The position numbers and the translations under genes are program-made. Shown piece after piece: positions 25,814 through 33,462 of a stretch of 39,822 nucleotides of DNA; the stretch's first letter is position 1, and every line of letters starts with the position of its first letter. Below the pieces are notes generated by a model, which had not been told where the DNA came from, did no database searches, and worked only from the letters and a program-made list of their open reading frames with translations. Origin of the DNA: Paraburkholderia solisilvae (GTDB lineage Bacteria > Pseudomonadota > Gammaproteobacteria > Burkholderiales > Burkholderiaceae); assembly GCF_902859875.1 (NCBI RefSeq), contig NZ_CADIKF010000062.1:1-39822 (forward strand), read 5' to 3'.

Positions 25814-25878
25814 TGTGAAGCTGGTCTGTGAAGCTGGTCTATGAAGCAGGTCTGTGGAGCAGGTTCGTGAAGCACGCC
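25814..25878. repeat. 13-bp tandem repeat, five copies
   Basis: Units TGTGAAGCTGGTC, TGTGAAGCTGGTC, TATGAAGCAGGTC, TGTGGAGCAGGTT and CGTGAAGCACGCC lie end to end. The first two are identical and the others drift. Non-coding, between the symporter and the PBP gene, just before the large inverted repeat. Confidence 0.75.
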
Positions 25879-25895
25879 TGAAATGCACGTTTGAA

Positions 25896-25981
25896 CAGCA
25901 GCCGCCTTCATGAAGTGCTCTTCAAAGAAGTTGGATCGATGTCCAACTCCCGGCCGGGGCACTTCATGAAGTCGGCTGCTG
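25896..25981. repeat. Large nested inverted repeat (cloverleaf-like)
   Basis: Left arm 25896-25918 and right arm 25959-25981 are reverse complements at 22 of 23 positions. The single mismatch is C25905 against T25972. Each arm contains the palindrome CTTCATGAAG. The 40-bp interior holds three further inverted repeats in series: CTTC-AAA-GAAG (about 25920-25930), GTTGGA-TCGATG-TCCAAC (25930-25947) and CCCGGCCGGG (25949-25958). It ends about 58 bp before the PBP start codon and is followed by GCGTTTTG, not a clear terminator. Confidence 0.75.
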
Positions 25982-26039
25982 GCGTTTTGACGTCCGCGGT
26001 TTGGTACGATGCAGCCTTTTCCGCCGACGGTAAGCCCGC

Positions 26040-28652
26040 GTGAAACGATCTATCGCGCCGTTCGTCCGCCATGTCGTCGCGACGACGGGCGCCTTCCTCA
26101 AGCCCTACGCGTCCCGCGCGTTGGAGCGCGTGCGCCATCCGACGCGGCGCGGCATCGCATGGACGATCGCCGCCGTGCCCGCGCTGATCGTGCTGTACGT
26201 GCTGCTGCTGATCCCGTTCACGCCGGGCATCGGCGATATCCGCAAGGCGAAAGTCGAACAGCCGGCCCAGGTGCTGTCCGCGGACGGCAAGCTGCTCGCG
26301 ACCTTCAAGCCGTCGAACCGCGAGTGGGTCAAGCTGTCCGATATTTCGCCACACGTGATCGACGCGCTGATTTCGACCGAAGACCATCGCTTCTACGAGC
26401 ATCACGGCATCGACTGGAAACGCACCGCGTCCGCCGCGCTGCATACGTTTTCCGGCGACCGCCAGGGCGGCTCGACCATCACGCAGCAGCTCGCGCGCAA
26501 TCTGTATCCGGACGAAATCGGCCGCGCGCCGACGCTCACGCGCAAGATCAAGGAGGCGATCACCGCGTTCAAGATCGAAGCGGTCTATACGAAGAGCGAA
26601 ATACTCGAAACGTATCTGAATACGGTGCCGTTCCTGTACAACGCGTACGGGATCGAGATGGCCGCGCGCACGTACTTCGACAAATCGGCGCACGACCTGA
26701 CGGTCATCGAAAGCGCGACGCTGATCGGCATGCTGAAGGGCAATAGCTATTACAACCCGGTGATCAATCCCGACCGGGCACTGCAGCGCCGCAATATCGT
26801 GCTCGCGCAGATGGTGAAGTATCAGCGGCTCACGCCCGCGGCGTATCAGGCGCTGCAGCGCCGGCCGCTTGGCGTCGATTTCGAGCGCCAGACCGAACCG
26901 CCGGGCCCGGCGCCGCATTTCGCGCAGCAGTTGCGCAAGTGGCTGATCGCGTGGGCCGACGCGCACGACTACAACATCTACTCGGACGGCCTGGTCGTAC
27001 GCACGACGATCGATTCGCGTCTGCAGACGATGGCGACTCAGGCGCTCGCGTGGCAAGGCAATCAGTTGCAATCGATCGCGAATTCGGTGTGGGGCACACG
27101 TAATGCATGCGCCGCGCACAAGGACGTGTTCAACGCATTCGTGCGCGAAACGCCGCAATATCAGGCTGCGAAACAGTCGGGGCTCGCCGACGATGGGGCG
27201 CTGAAACAGGTCGAATCGGATCGCTCGCTGATGCAGGCGCTATGCGACGACAAGACGCGTGTGCAAGCCGCGTTCGTCGCGATCGATCCGCGCAACGGCG
27301 AGATCAAGGCTTGGGTCGGCAGCCGCGATTTCAGCGACGATCAGTACGACCATGTGCAGCAGGCGCGGCGCCAGCCGGGTTCGACATTCAAGCCGTTCGT
27401 CTACGGTGCGGCGTTCGAAAACGGCGCGAAGCCGGACGATACGTTCGTCGATCAGCCGGTCGAAATCACGCTTGCGGGCGGCGAGATCTGGAAGCCGACC
27501 GACGATACGCCGCCGAGCGGCCGGCCGGTCACGCTGCGCGACGCGCTCGCGTATTCGAAGAACCGGATCACCGCTCAGTTGATGGAGCAGGTGGGCCCGT
27601 CGAAGGTCGCGCGGCTCGCCTACGCGATGGGCGTGCGCGACAGCCGGCTCGATGCGGTGCCGTCGCTCGCGCTCGGCACGAGCCCGGTGACGTTGAAGGA
27701 AATGGTGTCCGCGTACAGCACGATCGCCGATCGCGGCGCGTATATTCCGCCGATGTTTGTCACGCAGATCGAAGATCGCACGGGCAATGTGCTTGCGCAA
27801 TTCCGTCCCGCGCGCGCCGAGCAAACGCTGCCGCCCGCCGCCGCGCAGACGCTGCTCGACGTAATGCGCGACGTGGTCGACCGCGGCACCGGATCGGCCA
27901 TTCGCACGCGCTTCGGAATTCGCGGCGATGTCGCCGGCAAGACCGGCACGACGCAGGACGACGCGGACGGCTGGTTCATCTTGATGCATCCGCAACTGGT
28001 CGCGGGCGCGTGGGTCGGTTTCAACGACAGCCGCATCACGCTGCGCAGCGACTATTGGGGGCAAGGCGCGCACAGCGCGTTGCCGATCGTCGGCGATTTT
28101 TTCCAGCGCGCGCTGCGCTCGCGGCTCGTCGATCCGCGCGCGAAGTTCGTCGAAGAGAAACAGACCGGCGTGTTTGACGCGCTGCGCGCGACGTTCGCTG
28201 GGTGGTGGGGCCATCTGTTTGGCGGCACGGCGGACAAGTCCGCGCCGCAGAAAGAAGCACCGCGCGCGCCGCGCCGTGCACCTGCCGCACCGGCTGCGCC
28301 TACCGTGGCCGCTGCGGCTGCGCCTGGCGCGTCTTCCGCCGAAGCGCGCGATGTCGAGCCGCCGCAGATCGTTACGCCGCCTCACGGCGCTTCGATGCCG
28401 CCATTGTTGTCGCCGCCCGGCGGGGCGAGTTCGGCGCAGGGTGCGGCGTCCGCTGGCGGCGCGGCCGCGGCGGGGAGCTTGCCTGCTTCGGCGCCGGCGT
28501 CCGCGTCGGGAGTGGGCGGAGCGGCAGGCGGGCAGTCGTCGCTTGATCAGTGGATCAATCAGCAGATGAACGGGACCGGTGCGGGTTCGGCTGCGCCTTT
28601 GCCGTCGCCGTCGGGTGCGTCGAGCGGCGCATCGCGCAACGGATCGCGGTAG
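26040..28652 (+). CDS. Class A penicillin-binding protein (bifunctional, PBP1 type)
   Basis: 870 aa inner-membrane peptidoglycan synthase. One membrane anchor (41-60). GT51 glycosyltransferase with Glu114 in STEDHRFYEHHG and GGSTITQQLARNLYP (143-157). Transpeptidase with Ser448-xx-Lys451 (GSTFKPF), Ser506-Lys-Asn508 and Lys634-Thr-Gly-Thr637. All catalytic residues are intact, so it is expected to polymerise and cross-link glycan. The last ~135 residues (735-870) are an Ala/Pro/Gly/Ser low-complexity tail with no domain. GTG start at 26040; ribosome site weak (GGTAAG). It is flanked by two unrelated 13-bp tandem arrays and the large inverted repeat upstream. Confidence 0.9.
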   Translation: MKRSIAPFVRHVVATTGAFLKPYASRALERVRHPTRRGIAWTIAAVPALIVLYVLLLIPFTPGIGDIRKAKVEQPAQVLSADGKLLATFKPSNREWVKLSDISPHVIDALISTEDHRFYEHHGIDWKRTASAALHTFSGDRQGGSTITQQLARNLYPDEIGRAPTLTRKIKEAITAFKIEAVYTKSEILETYLNTVPFLYNAYGIEMAARTYFDKSAHDLTVIESATLIGMLKGNSYYNPVINPDRALQRRNIVLAQMVKYQRLTPAAYQALQRRPLGVDFERQTEPPGPAPHFAQQLRKWLIAWADAHDYNIYSDGLVVRTTIDSRLQTMATQALAWQGNQLQSIANSVWGTRNACAAHKDVFNAFVRETPQYQAAKQSGLADDGALKQVESDRSLMQALCDDKTRVQAAFVAIDPRNGEIKAWVGSRDFSDDQYDHVQQARRQPGSTFKPFVYGAAFENGAKPDDTFVDQPVEITLAGGEIWKPTDDTPPSGRPVTLRDALAYSKNRITAQLMEQVGPSKVARLAYAMGVRDSRLDAVPSLALGTSPVTLKEMVSAYSTIADRGAYIPPMFVTQIEDRTGNVLAQFRPARAEQTLPPAAAQTLLDVMRDVVDRGTGSAIRTRFGIRGDVAGKTGTTQDDADGWFILMHPQLVAGAWVGFNDSRITLRSDYWGQGAHSALPIVGDFFQRALRSRLVDPRAKFVEEKQTGVFDALRATFAGWWGHLFGGTADKSAPQKEAPRAPRRAPAAPAAPTVAAAAAPGASSAEARDVEPPQIVTPPHGASMPPLLSPPGGASSAQGAASAGGAAAAGSLPASAPASASGVGGAAGGQSSLDQWINQQMNGTGAGSAAPLPSPSGASSGASRNGSR

Positions 28653-28898
28653 TGCGCTGCGGTAGCGCGGCGCGGTGATGGGCCGGCCGCAGGCGCGTGC
28701 CGCAGCGAGGGGCTGCAGTAGCGGGTTGTAGTAGCGCACCGCAGCGGTGGGCTGCAGCAGTAGACCGCAGGAGCGCGCCGCAGCGGTGGGCCGCGGTAGC
28801 CGGGTCGCAGGAGCGCATCGCAGTGGTGGGCTGCAGTAGCGCAAGTCGCAGCAGCGCACCGCAGCGGGGGCCGCAGTAGCATGCCGCCATAGCGCGCC
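28653..28898. repeat. 13-bp minisatellite with ~39-bp higher-order unit
   Basis: Starts directly after the PBP stop. From 28715 to 28898, 14 units can be cut, 11 of them exactly 13 bp. They come in a repeating A-B-C order: GCAGTAGCGGGTT, GTAGTAGCGCACC, GCAGCGGTGGGCT and variants, giving 39-40-bp super-units about 4.7 times. 28653-28714 holds more degraded copies. No unique spacers, so not a CRISPR array. The minus-strand frame across it is open only because the unit is near a multiple of three. Confidence 0.75.
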
Positions 28899-28982
28899 GA
28901 AATACAGCGTCACGATCATTGCCCGCGAGCCCGCCACCCGCGGTTTTCAACCGCGCCGGCGAGACTCTCGAACCCGGTCCGT

Positions 28983-29909
28983 TCACTCGAGCTCGAATCC
29001 AGCCCCAGCCTCGAACCCTGCATCGCGCTGGCCGAGCAGACGCATCATCGTCAGCCCATTGCGTTGAGCTGAATCTTCGAAGCAATTGTTGAACACGACA
29101 TCCGTGCGGTCGACCCGCCGCGCGATTTCGCGAATCGGTATGGTCAGCTGTTCGAGTTCTTCATCGCTGTAGTCGTAGTTGAAACGCCCGGATGCCGCCG
29201 TGCTGCCGGACCACGTGTCGGCATTGCGGCCATGCAGGCGCACAATCGCGAGGCGCGGCGACGTGACGTCCCACACCGTATGCGCACGCGTCGTCACATC
29301 CGGCGCATCCATCACGACGTGCACGAGTCCCCGCTCGCGCTCGAACGCGAGCGTCGACGCGCGGTGCCGCTCGTCGAACCAGCTCGCGTTGCGAAACTCG
29401 AACGCGGTCAGCCACGGCGTCATGCGGTCCGCGCAATGCGCGACGTGCGCCTTGTCGCGCGGCGCGGTCGTGAGCCATGGTGCAAACTGGAACAGCACGG
29501 CGCCGAGCTTGCCCGCCGCGCGCAGCGGTTCGAGCGCTTCAAAAAAGCGCCGCCACAGTTCGTCAATGATGTCGGGCGGGATATCGCGGTAGTAGAGATT
29601 CTTTTTGCCGGTCTGCGGCAGCGCCTGCTGGATATCCGGCGGAAAGAAGCGCGCTTCCGTCTGATGCCCGGTGAACAGGCGGAACGCCTTCATGTTGAAC
29701 GTGAAGCCCGGCGGCGTGCGTTGCACCCACAACGCGCTATTGGCCGCGGCCGGCATCGCATAGTACGACGCGTCCACTTCGACCATCGGGAAATGGTCTG
29801 CATAGAAACGCAACCGCGCCTCGGCGCTCGTGCAGCCCTTCGGGTAGAAACGGCCGGACTTGATCAGCGTGGCGTCCGTCCATGACGCGGTACCGACTTC
29901 GATCGACAT
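28983..29909 (-). CDS. DUF72 (YecE-like) protein
   Basis: 308 aa from ATG 29909, which has GGAG nine bases upstream; ATG 29924 and a longer frame to 30020 are alternatives. DUF72 TIM-barrel-like features: MSIEVGTASWTDATLIKSGRFYPKG, EVDASYYAMP, FTFNMKAFRLFTGH, GAVLFQFAPW, AFEFRNASWFDE, RLHGRN and VVFNNCFEDSAQRNG near the end. The function of the family is not established. Unlike the paralogue at 2596-3753 it has no basic tail. Divergent from the DUF2252 gene, 193 bp apart. Confidence 0.85.
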   Translation of the reverse strand: MSIEVGTASWTDATLIKSGRFYPKGCTSAEARLRFYADHFPMVEVDASYYAMPAAANSALWVQRTPPGFTFNMKAFRLFTGHQTEARFFPPDIQQALPQTGKKNLYYRDIPPDIIDELWRRFFEALEPLRAAGKLGAVLFQFAPWLTTAPRDKAHVAHCADRMTPWLTAFEFRNASWFDERHRASTLAFERERGLVHVVMDAPDVTTRAHTVWDVTSPRLAIVRLHGRNADTWSGSTAASGRFNYDYSDEELEQLTIPIREIARRVDRTDVVFNNCFEDSAQRNGLTMMRLLGQRDAGFEAGAGFELE

Positions 29910-30027
29910 GCTGCACTGCTCCATTCGTCCGGTTATCGCTATTGCATCGTACTGCACAGCGTGTGAGCGCGGGTGGGGCGGCACGTGCACAGCGATGGGT
30001 AGCCAACGCTGGTCCCGCAACGATTGT

Positions 30028-30036
30028 TGCTAGAAT
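30028..30036 (+). promoter_or_regulatory. Extended -10 candidate for the DUF2252 gene
   Basis: TGCTAGAAT, an extended -10-like sequence, about 67 bp before the ATG, in the region divergent from the DUF72 gene. No good -35 is visible, so the call is weak. Confidence 0.3.
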
Positions 30037-30102
30037 TCGAGCGCTGACAGGCTATTTCAATGGCTATCCGCTGCACGACAATTAACAAGAACGGAGAAGC
30101 GC

Positions 30103-31512
30103 ATGAAGGGCAGCACCATCGCGGAGCGGGAAGCCGCCGGCCGGGCCGCGCGCGAGCATTCGAAACGTTCGAGCCACCGCGCAGTCGGCGAAATCCGCCG
30201 CGACCCGCTCGATCTGCTTCGGCATAGCAGCGAAGGCCGTATCAAGCGGCTGATCCCGTTGCGCTACGGCCGCATGGCGGCGTCGCCGCTCGCCTTCTTT
30301 CGCGGCAGCGCGCTTCTGCAGGCGCACGATCTGGGCCACGTACCGCACACGCAGCTCGTGCTGCCGATCTGCGGCGATTGCCACCTGCTGAATTTCGGCG
30401 GTTTCGCGACGCCCGAGCGGCAGCTCGTGTTCGACGTCAACGATTTCGACGAAGCCGCGCACGGCCCGTTCGAATGGGACCTGAAGCGGCTCGTGGCGAG
30501 TTTCGCGGTGACCGCGCGGCAATTGCGTTTCAGCCGCGCCGCCGCGCACGAGGCGGCCATGTCCGCGGTGCTGCAGTATCGCGACCGGATCGCGCAATAC
30601 GCGCAGTGCGGCACGCTCGAACTATGGTACGAGCGCATCACGTTCGACCGCATGATCGACGCGGCCTTGACGCCCGAAGGCCGCCGCCGCATCCGGCGCG
30701 GCATGGAGAAGGCGGCCGGCCGCACGCACGAAAGCATGCTCGAGAAAATCGCCGAACGCGTCGACGACCGCTATGTGATGCGCGACATGCCGCCCGGTCT
30801 CTTTCATCTGCACGGTGCGAACACGCTCTTCTCGCCCGAAGACGACTGGTTCCGTATCGGCGACTGGCATAAGCTGATCGACGGTGTCTATGCCGATTAT
30901 CTGCAGACTTTGCCGCCCGACCGGCGCGAACTGCTCGACCAGTTCAGGATGCAGGATCTCGCGTTCAAGGTGGTGGGCGTCGGCAGTGTCGGCACGCGCT
31001 GCCTCGTGCTGCTCGCAACCGATCCGGCCGGCAAGCCGTTGTTCCTGCAACTGAAGGAGGCGCGGCCTTCGGTCGTCGCGCGCTATTTCAAGTCGAAGGA
31101 GCCGCGTCATGAAGGCGAGCGCGTCGTGCGCGGGCAGCAGATGCTGCAGGCGGCGAGCGATATGTTCCTCGGCTGGGCGACCGGGCCGGGCGGACGCCCG
31201 CTGTATGTGCGGCAATTGCTCGATATGAAGCTGTCGCCGAACATCGAACTGGTCGACGCCGAGCTGCTTGCCGGCTATGCGCGCGTCTGCGGCTGGGCGC
31301 TGGCGCGCGCGCATGCGAAGGCAAGCGGCCGGGCAATCGAAATCGCCGCGTATATCGGCCGCAACGATCAGTTCGCCGAGGCGCTGGCGGACTACGCATC
31401 CGCTTATGCAGATCAGGTCGAGCGCGACTACGATGTGTTTCTGAAAGCTTGCCGCAGCGGCGCGCTCGAAGCGCGCACCGACGACGATATGGCTGCCGAT
31501 TTCCGCGTGTAG
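30103..31512 (+). CDS. DUF2252 family protein (kinase-like fold)
   Basis: 469 aa cytoplasmic protein. DUF2252 signatures: RMAASPLAFFRGSA, PICGDCHLLNFGGFATP (88-104), FDVNDFDEAAHGPFEWDLKRLVAS (110-133) and a late ARAHAKASG. The family is distantly related to protein/choline-kinase folds, and the GDxHxxN / DxND patterns suggest phosphotransfer-type residues, but no activity is established. GGAG lies about eight bases before the ATG. A GlsB-like membrane protein follows 102 bp later on the same strand. Confidence 0.88.
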   Translation: MKGSTIAEREAAGRAAREHSKRSSHRAVGEIRRDPLDLLRHSSEGRIKRLIPLRYGRMAASPLAFFRGSALLQAHDLGHVPHTQLVLPICGDCHLLNFGGFATPERQLVFDVNDFDEAAHGPFEWDLKRLVASFAVTARQLRFSRAAAHEAAMSAVLQYRDRIAQYAQCGTLELWYERITFDRMIDAALTPEGRRRIRRGMEKAAGRTHESMLEKIAERVDDRYVMRDMPPGLFHLHGANTLFSPEDDWFRIGDWHKLIDGVYADYLQTLPPDRRELLDQFRMQDLAFKVVGVGSVGTRCLVLLATDPAGKPLFLQLKEARPSVVARYFKSKEPRHEGERVVRGQQMLQAASDMFLGWATGPGGRPLYVRQLLDMKLSPNIELVDAELLAGYARVCGWALARAHAKASGRAIEIAAYIGRNDQFAEALADYASAYADQVERDYDVFLKACRSGALEARTDDDMAADFRV

Positions 31513-31559
31513 TTCCGAATGTCGTTTCTCGTTATTGAGACGCGAACCCGCAGTTTCAC

Positions 31560-31592
31560 GGCACACTGTGCCATTTGGCCACAGTACGTGGC
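31560..31592. promoter_or_regulatory. Two adjacent inverted repeats upstream of the GlsB-like gene
   Basis: GGCACA-C-TGTGCC (31560-31572) and GCCAC-AGTAC-GTGGC (31578-31592), both perfect, end 22 bp before the next ATG. They could be operator sites or leader hairpins. No T-run follows, so they are not terminators. Confidence 0.4.
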
Positions 31593-31614
31593 ATCACTGA
31601 CGAGGGAGGGGCAT

Positions 31615-31866
31615 ATGCTTGCATTTATCGGTACGTTGATCGTTGGTTTGGTGGTCGGCCTGATCGCGCGCGCGATCAAACCCGGCGACGACAAAATGGG
31701 CATCATCATGACGATCGTGCTCGGCATCGCGGGCTCGCTGATCGCCGGCTACGTCGGGCGCGCGGCGGGCTGGTACGAGCCGGGACAGGCCGCGGGATGG
31801 ATCGCATCGGTGATCGGCGCGATCGTGCTGCTCGTGATCTACGGCTTCATTCGCAAGCGGATGTAG
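31615..31866 (+). CDS. GlsB/YeaQ/YmgE family membrane protein
   Basis: 83 aa, three hydrophobic segments (2-20, 28-50 and 60-78). Motifs GLIARAIKPGDDKMGIIMTIVLGIAGSLIAGYVG and WIASVIGAIVLLVIYGFIRKRM are diagnostic of the transglycosylase-associated (GlsB) family. Usually stress induced; function unknown despite the name. GGGAGGGG lies about six bases before the ATG at 31615, which decides the start over the longer frame from 31519. Confidence 0.9.
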   Translation: MLAFIGTLIVGLVVGLIARAIKPGDDKMGIIMTIVLGIAGSLIAGYVGRAAGWYEPGQAAGWIASVIGAIVLLVIYGFIRKRM

Positions 31867-32251
31867 CCGCCAACGCCGCACGTGATGCGGGCTGCACGTG
31901 CGGCAGCTTCGCGCTGCCGTCGCGCAGCGCCGCATCGCTGCTGCGGCGCTGGTGCGTCGGTGGGTGTGCCGATTGGTGCGCCGGTGGGTGCGCCGTGACT
32001 ATGCGTCCTCGATGTGCCGCTTATGCATCGTTGCCCGCGAAACTGCGGGCCGCGTGCGATTCGGTCATCATGCAGCCTGGGTGGTGCTCCCGGCCCGACA
32101 CGCAACGCAACCACCGCACGTGCCGGGGGCGCCGGCTTTCGCAATGCGTTGGGCGTGACCCGCGCGCGTCGCGGCGAGTGGGTGCGCCCGCGGCGCGCGC
32201 CCGATATTGCGCGACCGGCATGCATCGCGTGCTCAATCCAGGGAGGGCACA
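31867..32251. other. 385-bp non-coding region with short repeats
   Basis: No supported gene. It is GC rich and contains the 12-bp tandem array at 31951-31998. The long minus-strand frame crossing the region is a product of the repeats and of the SDR antisense. The SDR promoter must lie in its last part, but no clear -35/-10 pair is visible. Confidence 0.45.
31951..31998. repeat. 12-bp tandem repeat, four copies
   Basis: GGTGCGTCGGTG, GGTGTGCCGATT, GGTGCGCCGGTG and GGTGCGCCGTGA end to end. Non-coding, about 85 bp after the GlsB-like gene. Confidence 0.65.
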
Positions 32252-33085
32252 GTGGCTGAACATAGCGCGGACGATGTCCGCGAAGCGCAAATGGCTTTGG
32301 ACGCACAGGATGCGCGAGGAACCCGGCACACGTCGGTCGGCAAGGTCGCGCTGGTGACCGGCGCCGGCAGCGGCATCGGCCGTGCAACCGCGCGCAAGCT
32401 GTTCGTGCACGGCTACAGCGTAGTGCTGACGGGCCGCCGGCAACAGCCGCTCGACGAGTTGGCCGCCGAAGCGCTCGCGAGCGGTTTCGACGCATTCGCG
32501 CACGCTTGCGACGTAGCGGACGCGGCCAGCGTCGCGACGCTATTCGATGCGATTCGCCTGCGTTACGGCCGCCTCGACGTGCTGTTCAACAATGCGGGGC
32601 GCGGCGCGCCGCCGGTCGAAATCGACGCGCTCGCGCTCGAAGACTGGCAGGCGGTGGTCGATACGAATCTGACCGGCGTGTTCCTCTGCACGCGCGCCGC
32701 ATTCGCGATGATGAAAGCACAGACGCCGCGCGGCGGACGCATCATCAACAACGGCTCGATCTCCGCGCATGCGCCGCGGCCGTACAGCATCGCGTACACG
32801 GCGACCAAGCACGCGATCACCGGGCTCACGAAATCCGTGTCGCTCGACGGCCGTCCTTACGACATCGTGTGCGGCCAGATCGACATCGGCAATGCGATGA
32901 CCGAGATGGCGGCGCGTATGGCAAACGGTGTGCCGCAGGCAAACGGGCAGATTGCGGCCGAGCCGCTGATGGACGTCGAGCATGTGGCGGACGCGGTATT
33001 GCATATGGCGGACCTGCCGCTTTCGGCGAATGTGCAATTCATGACGATCATGGCGAGCAAGATGCCATTCGTCGGACGCGGTTGA
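32252..33085 (+). CDS. Short-chain dehydrogenase/reductase
   Basis: 277 aa classical SDR. Cofactor motif TGAGSGIG (36-43), NNAG (113-116), catalytic Ser169/Ser171 region (INNGSISAH) and Tyr182-xxx-Lys186 (AYTATKHA). The GRR segment after the second strand (61-63) suggests NADP preference. GTG start at 32252 supported by GGGAGGG at 32241-32247; the first 28 residues precede the fold and are polar. Substrate unknown. Stands alone between intergenic DNA and the Oxidored-like/Sir2 pair. Confidence 0.85.
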   Translation: MAEHSADDVREAQMALDAQDARGTRHTSVGKVALVTGAGSGIGRATARKLFVHGYSVVLTGRRQQPLDELAAEALASGFDAFAHACDVADAASVATLFDAIRLRYGRLDVLFNNAGRGAPPVEIDALALEDWQAVVDTNLTGVFLCTRAAFAMMKAQTPRGGRIINNGSISAHAPRPYSIAYTATKHAITGLTKSVSLDGRPYDIVCGQIDIGNAMTEMAARMANGVPQANGQIAAEPLMDVEHVADAVLHMADLPLSANVQFMTIMASKMPFVGRG

Positions 33086-33264
33086 TGCAGCCCGGTGCGG
33101 CCGATGCTTTTCCTGCTGATCGCGCCTGAGGCGCGGTCGCTGCAGAAGACGCCGGCGCTGCGCCCAGCGCGGATCACCGCGCGCAGCGGCCGTGCCGTCG
33201 CGCACGGCCTTTGCACGATCCCCGTATACTGATTGCTTCATCCGCTTTCCTATCGCAAGCCGAC

Positions 33265-33462
33265 GTGCGCAAGACCCGACGCGACGACGATTCCGCGGCG
33301 CGGGACGATCCGCCGCCCGCGCCGCCTGCACGCCCCGCCCCGGACGACTGCTGCCGCAGCGGTTGCGACCCGTGCGTGTTCGATCTGTACAATGCGGCGC
33401 TGGAACGCTATCACGCCGCGCTGGCCGAGTGGAAAGCGCGGCACGGCATACTCGATGACTGA
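33265..33462 (+). CDS. Oxidoreductase-like domain protein (small, cysteine motif)
   Basis: 65 aa from GTG 33265; a TTG at 33211 in the same frame is another candidate start, and neither has a good ribosome site. The core APDDCCRSGCDPCVFDLY (26-42) followed by NAALERYHAALAEW is the Oxidored-like motif (PF09791), found in small bacterial proteins and in mitochondrial OXLD1. The four cysteines (29, 30, 34 and 37) look metal or cluster binding. Function unknown. Its 3' end overlaps the Sir2 start by eight bases, so the two are probably coupled. Confidence 0.7.
   Translation: MRKTRRDDDSAARDDPPPAPPARPAPDDCCRSGCDPCVFDLYNAALERYHAALAEWKARHGILDD

Noticed and set aside
24247..25962. 571-aa minus-strand open frame opposite the symporter
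   Set aside because: His/Arg/Asp-rich nonsense product; the plus strand encodes a complete SSS transporter.
28653..28898. CRISPR array
   Set aside because: Units are contiguous and degenerate with no unique spacers, and no cas genes are present.
28555..29085. Minus-strand frame encoding a repetitive CGALLRSTAAAHR-like protein
   Set aside because: The repeats come from the non-coding 13-bp minisatellite; no ribosome site or family, and it overlaps the end of the DUF72 gene.
31839..32495. 218-aa minus-strand frame with GAPTGAPIGTPTDAP
   Set aside because: Created by the 12-bp tandem repeat and the SDR antisense; not protein-like.
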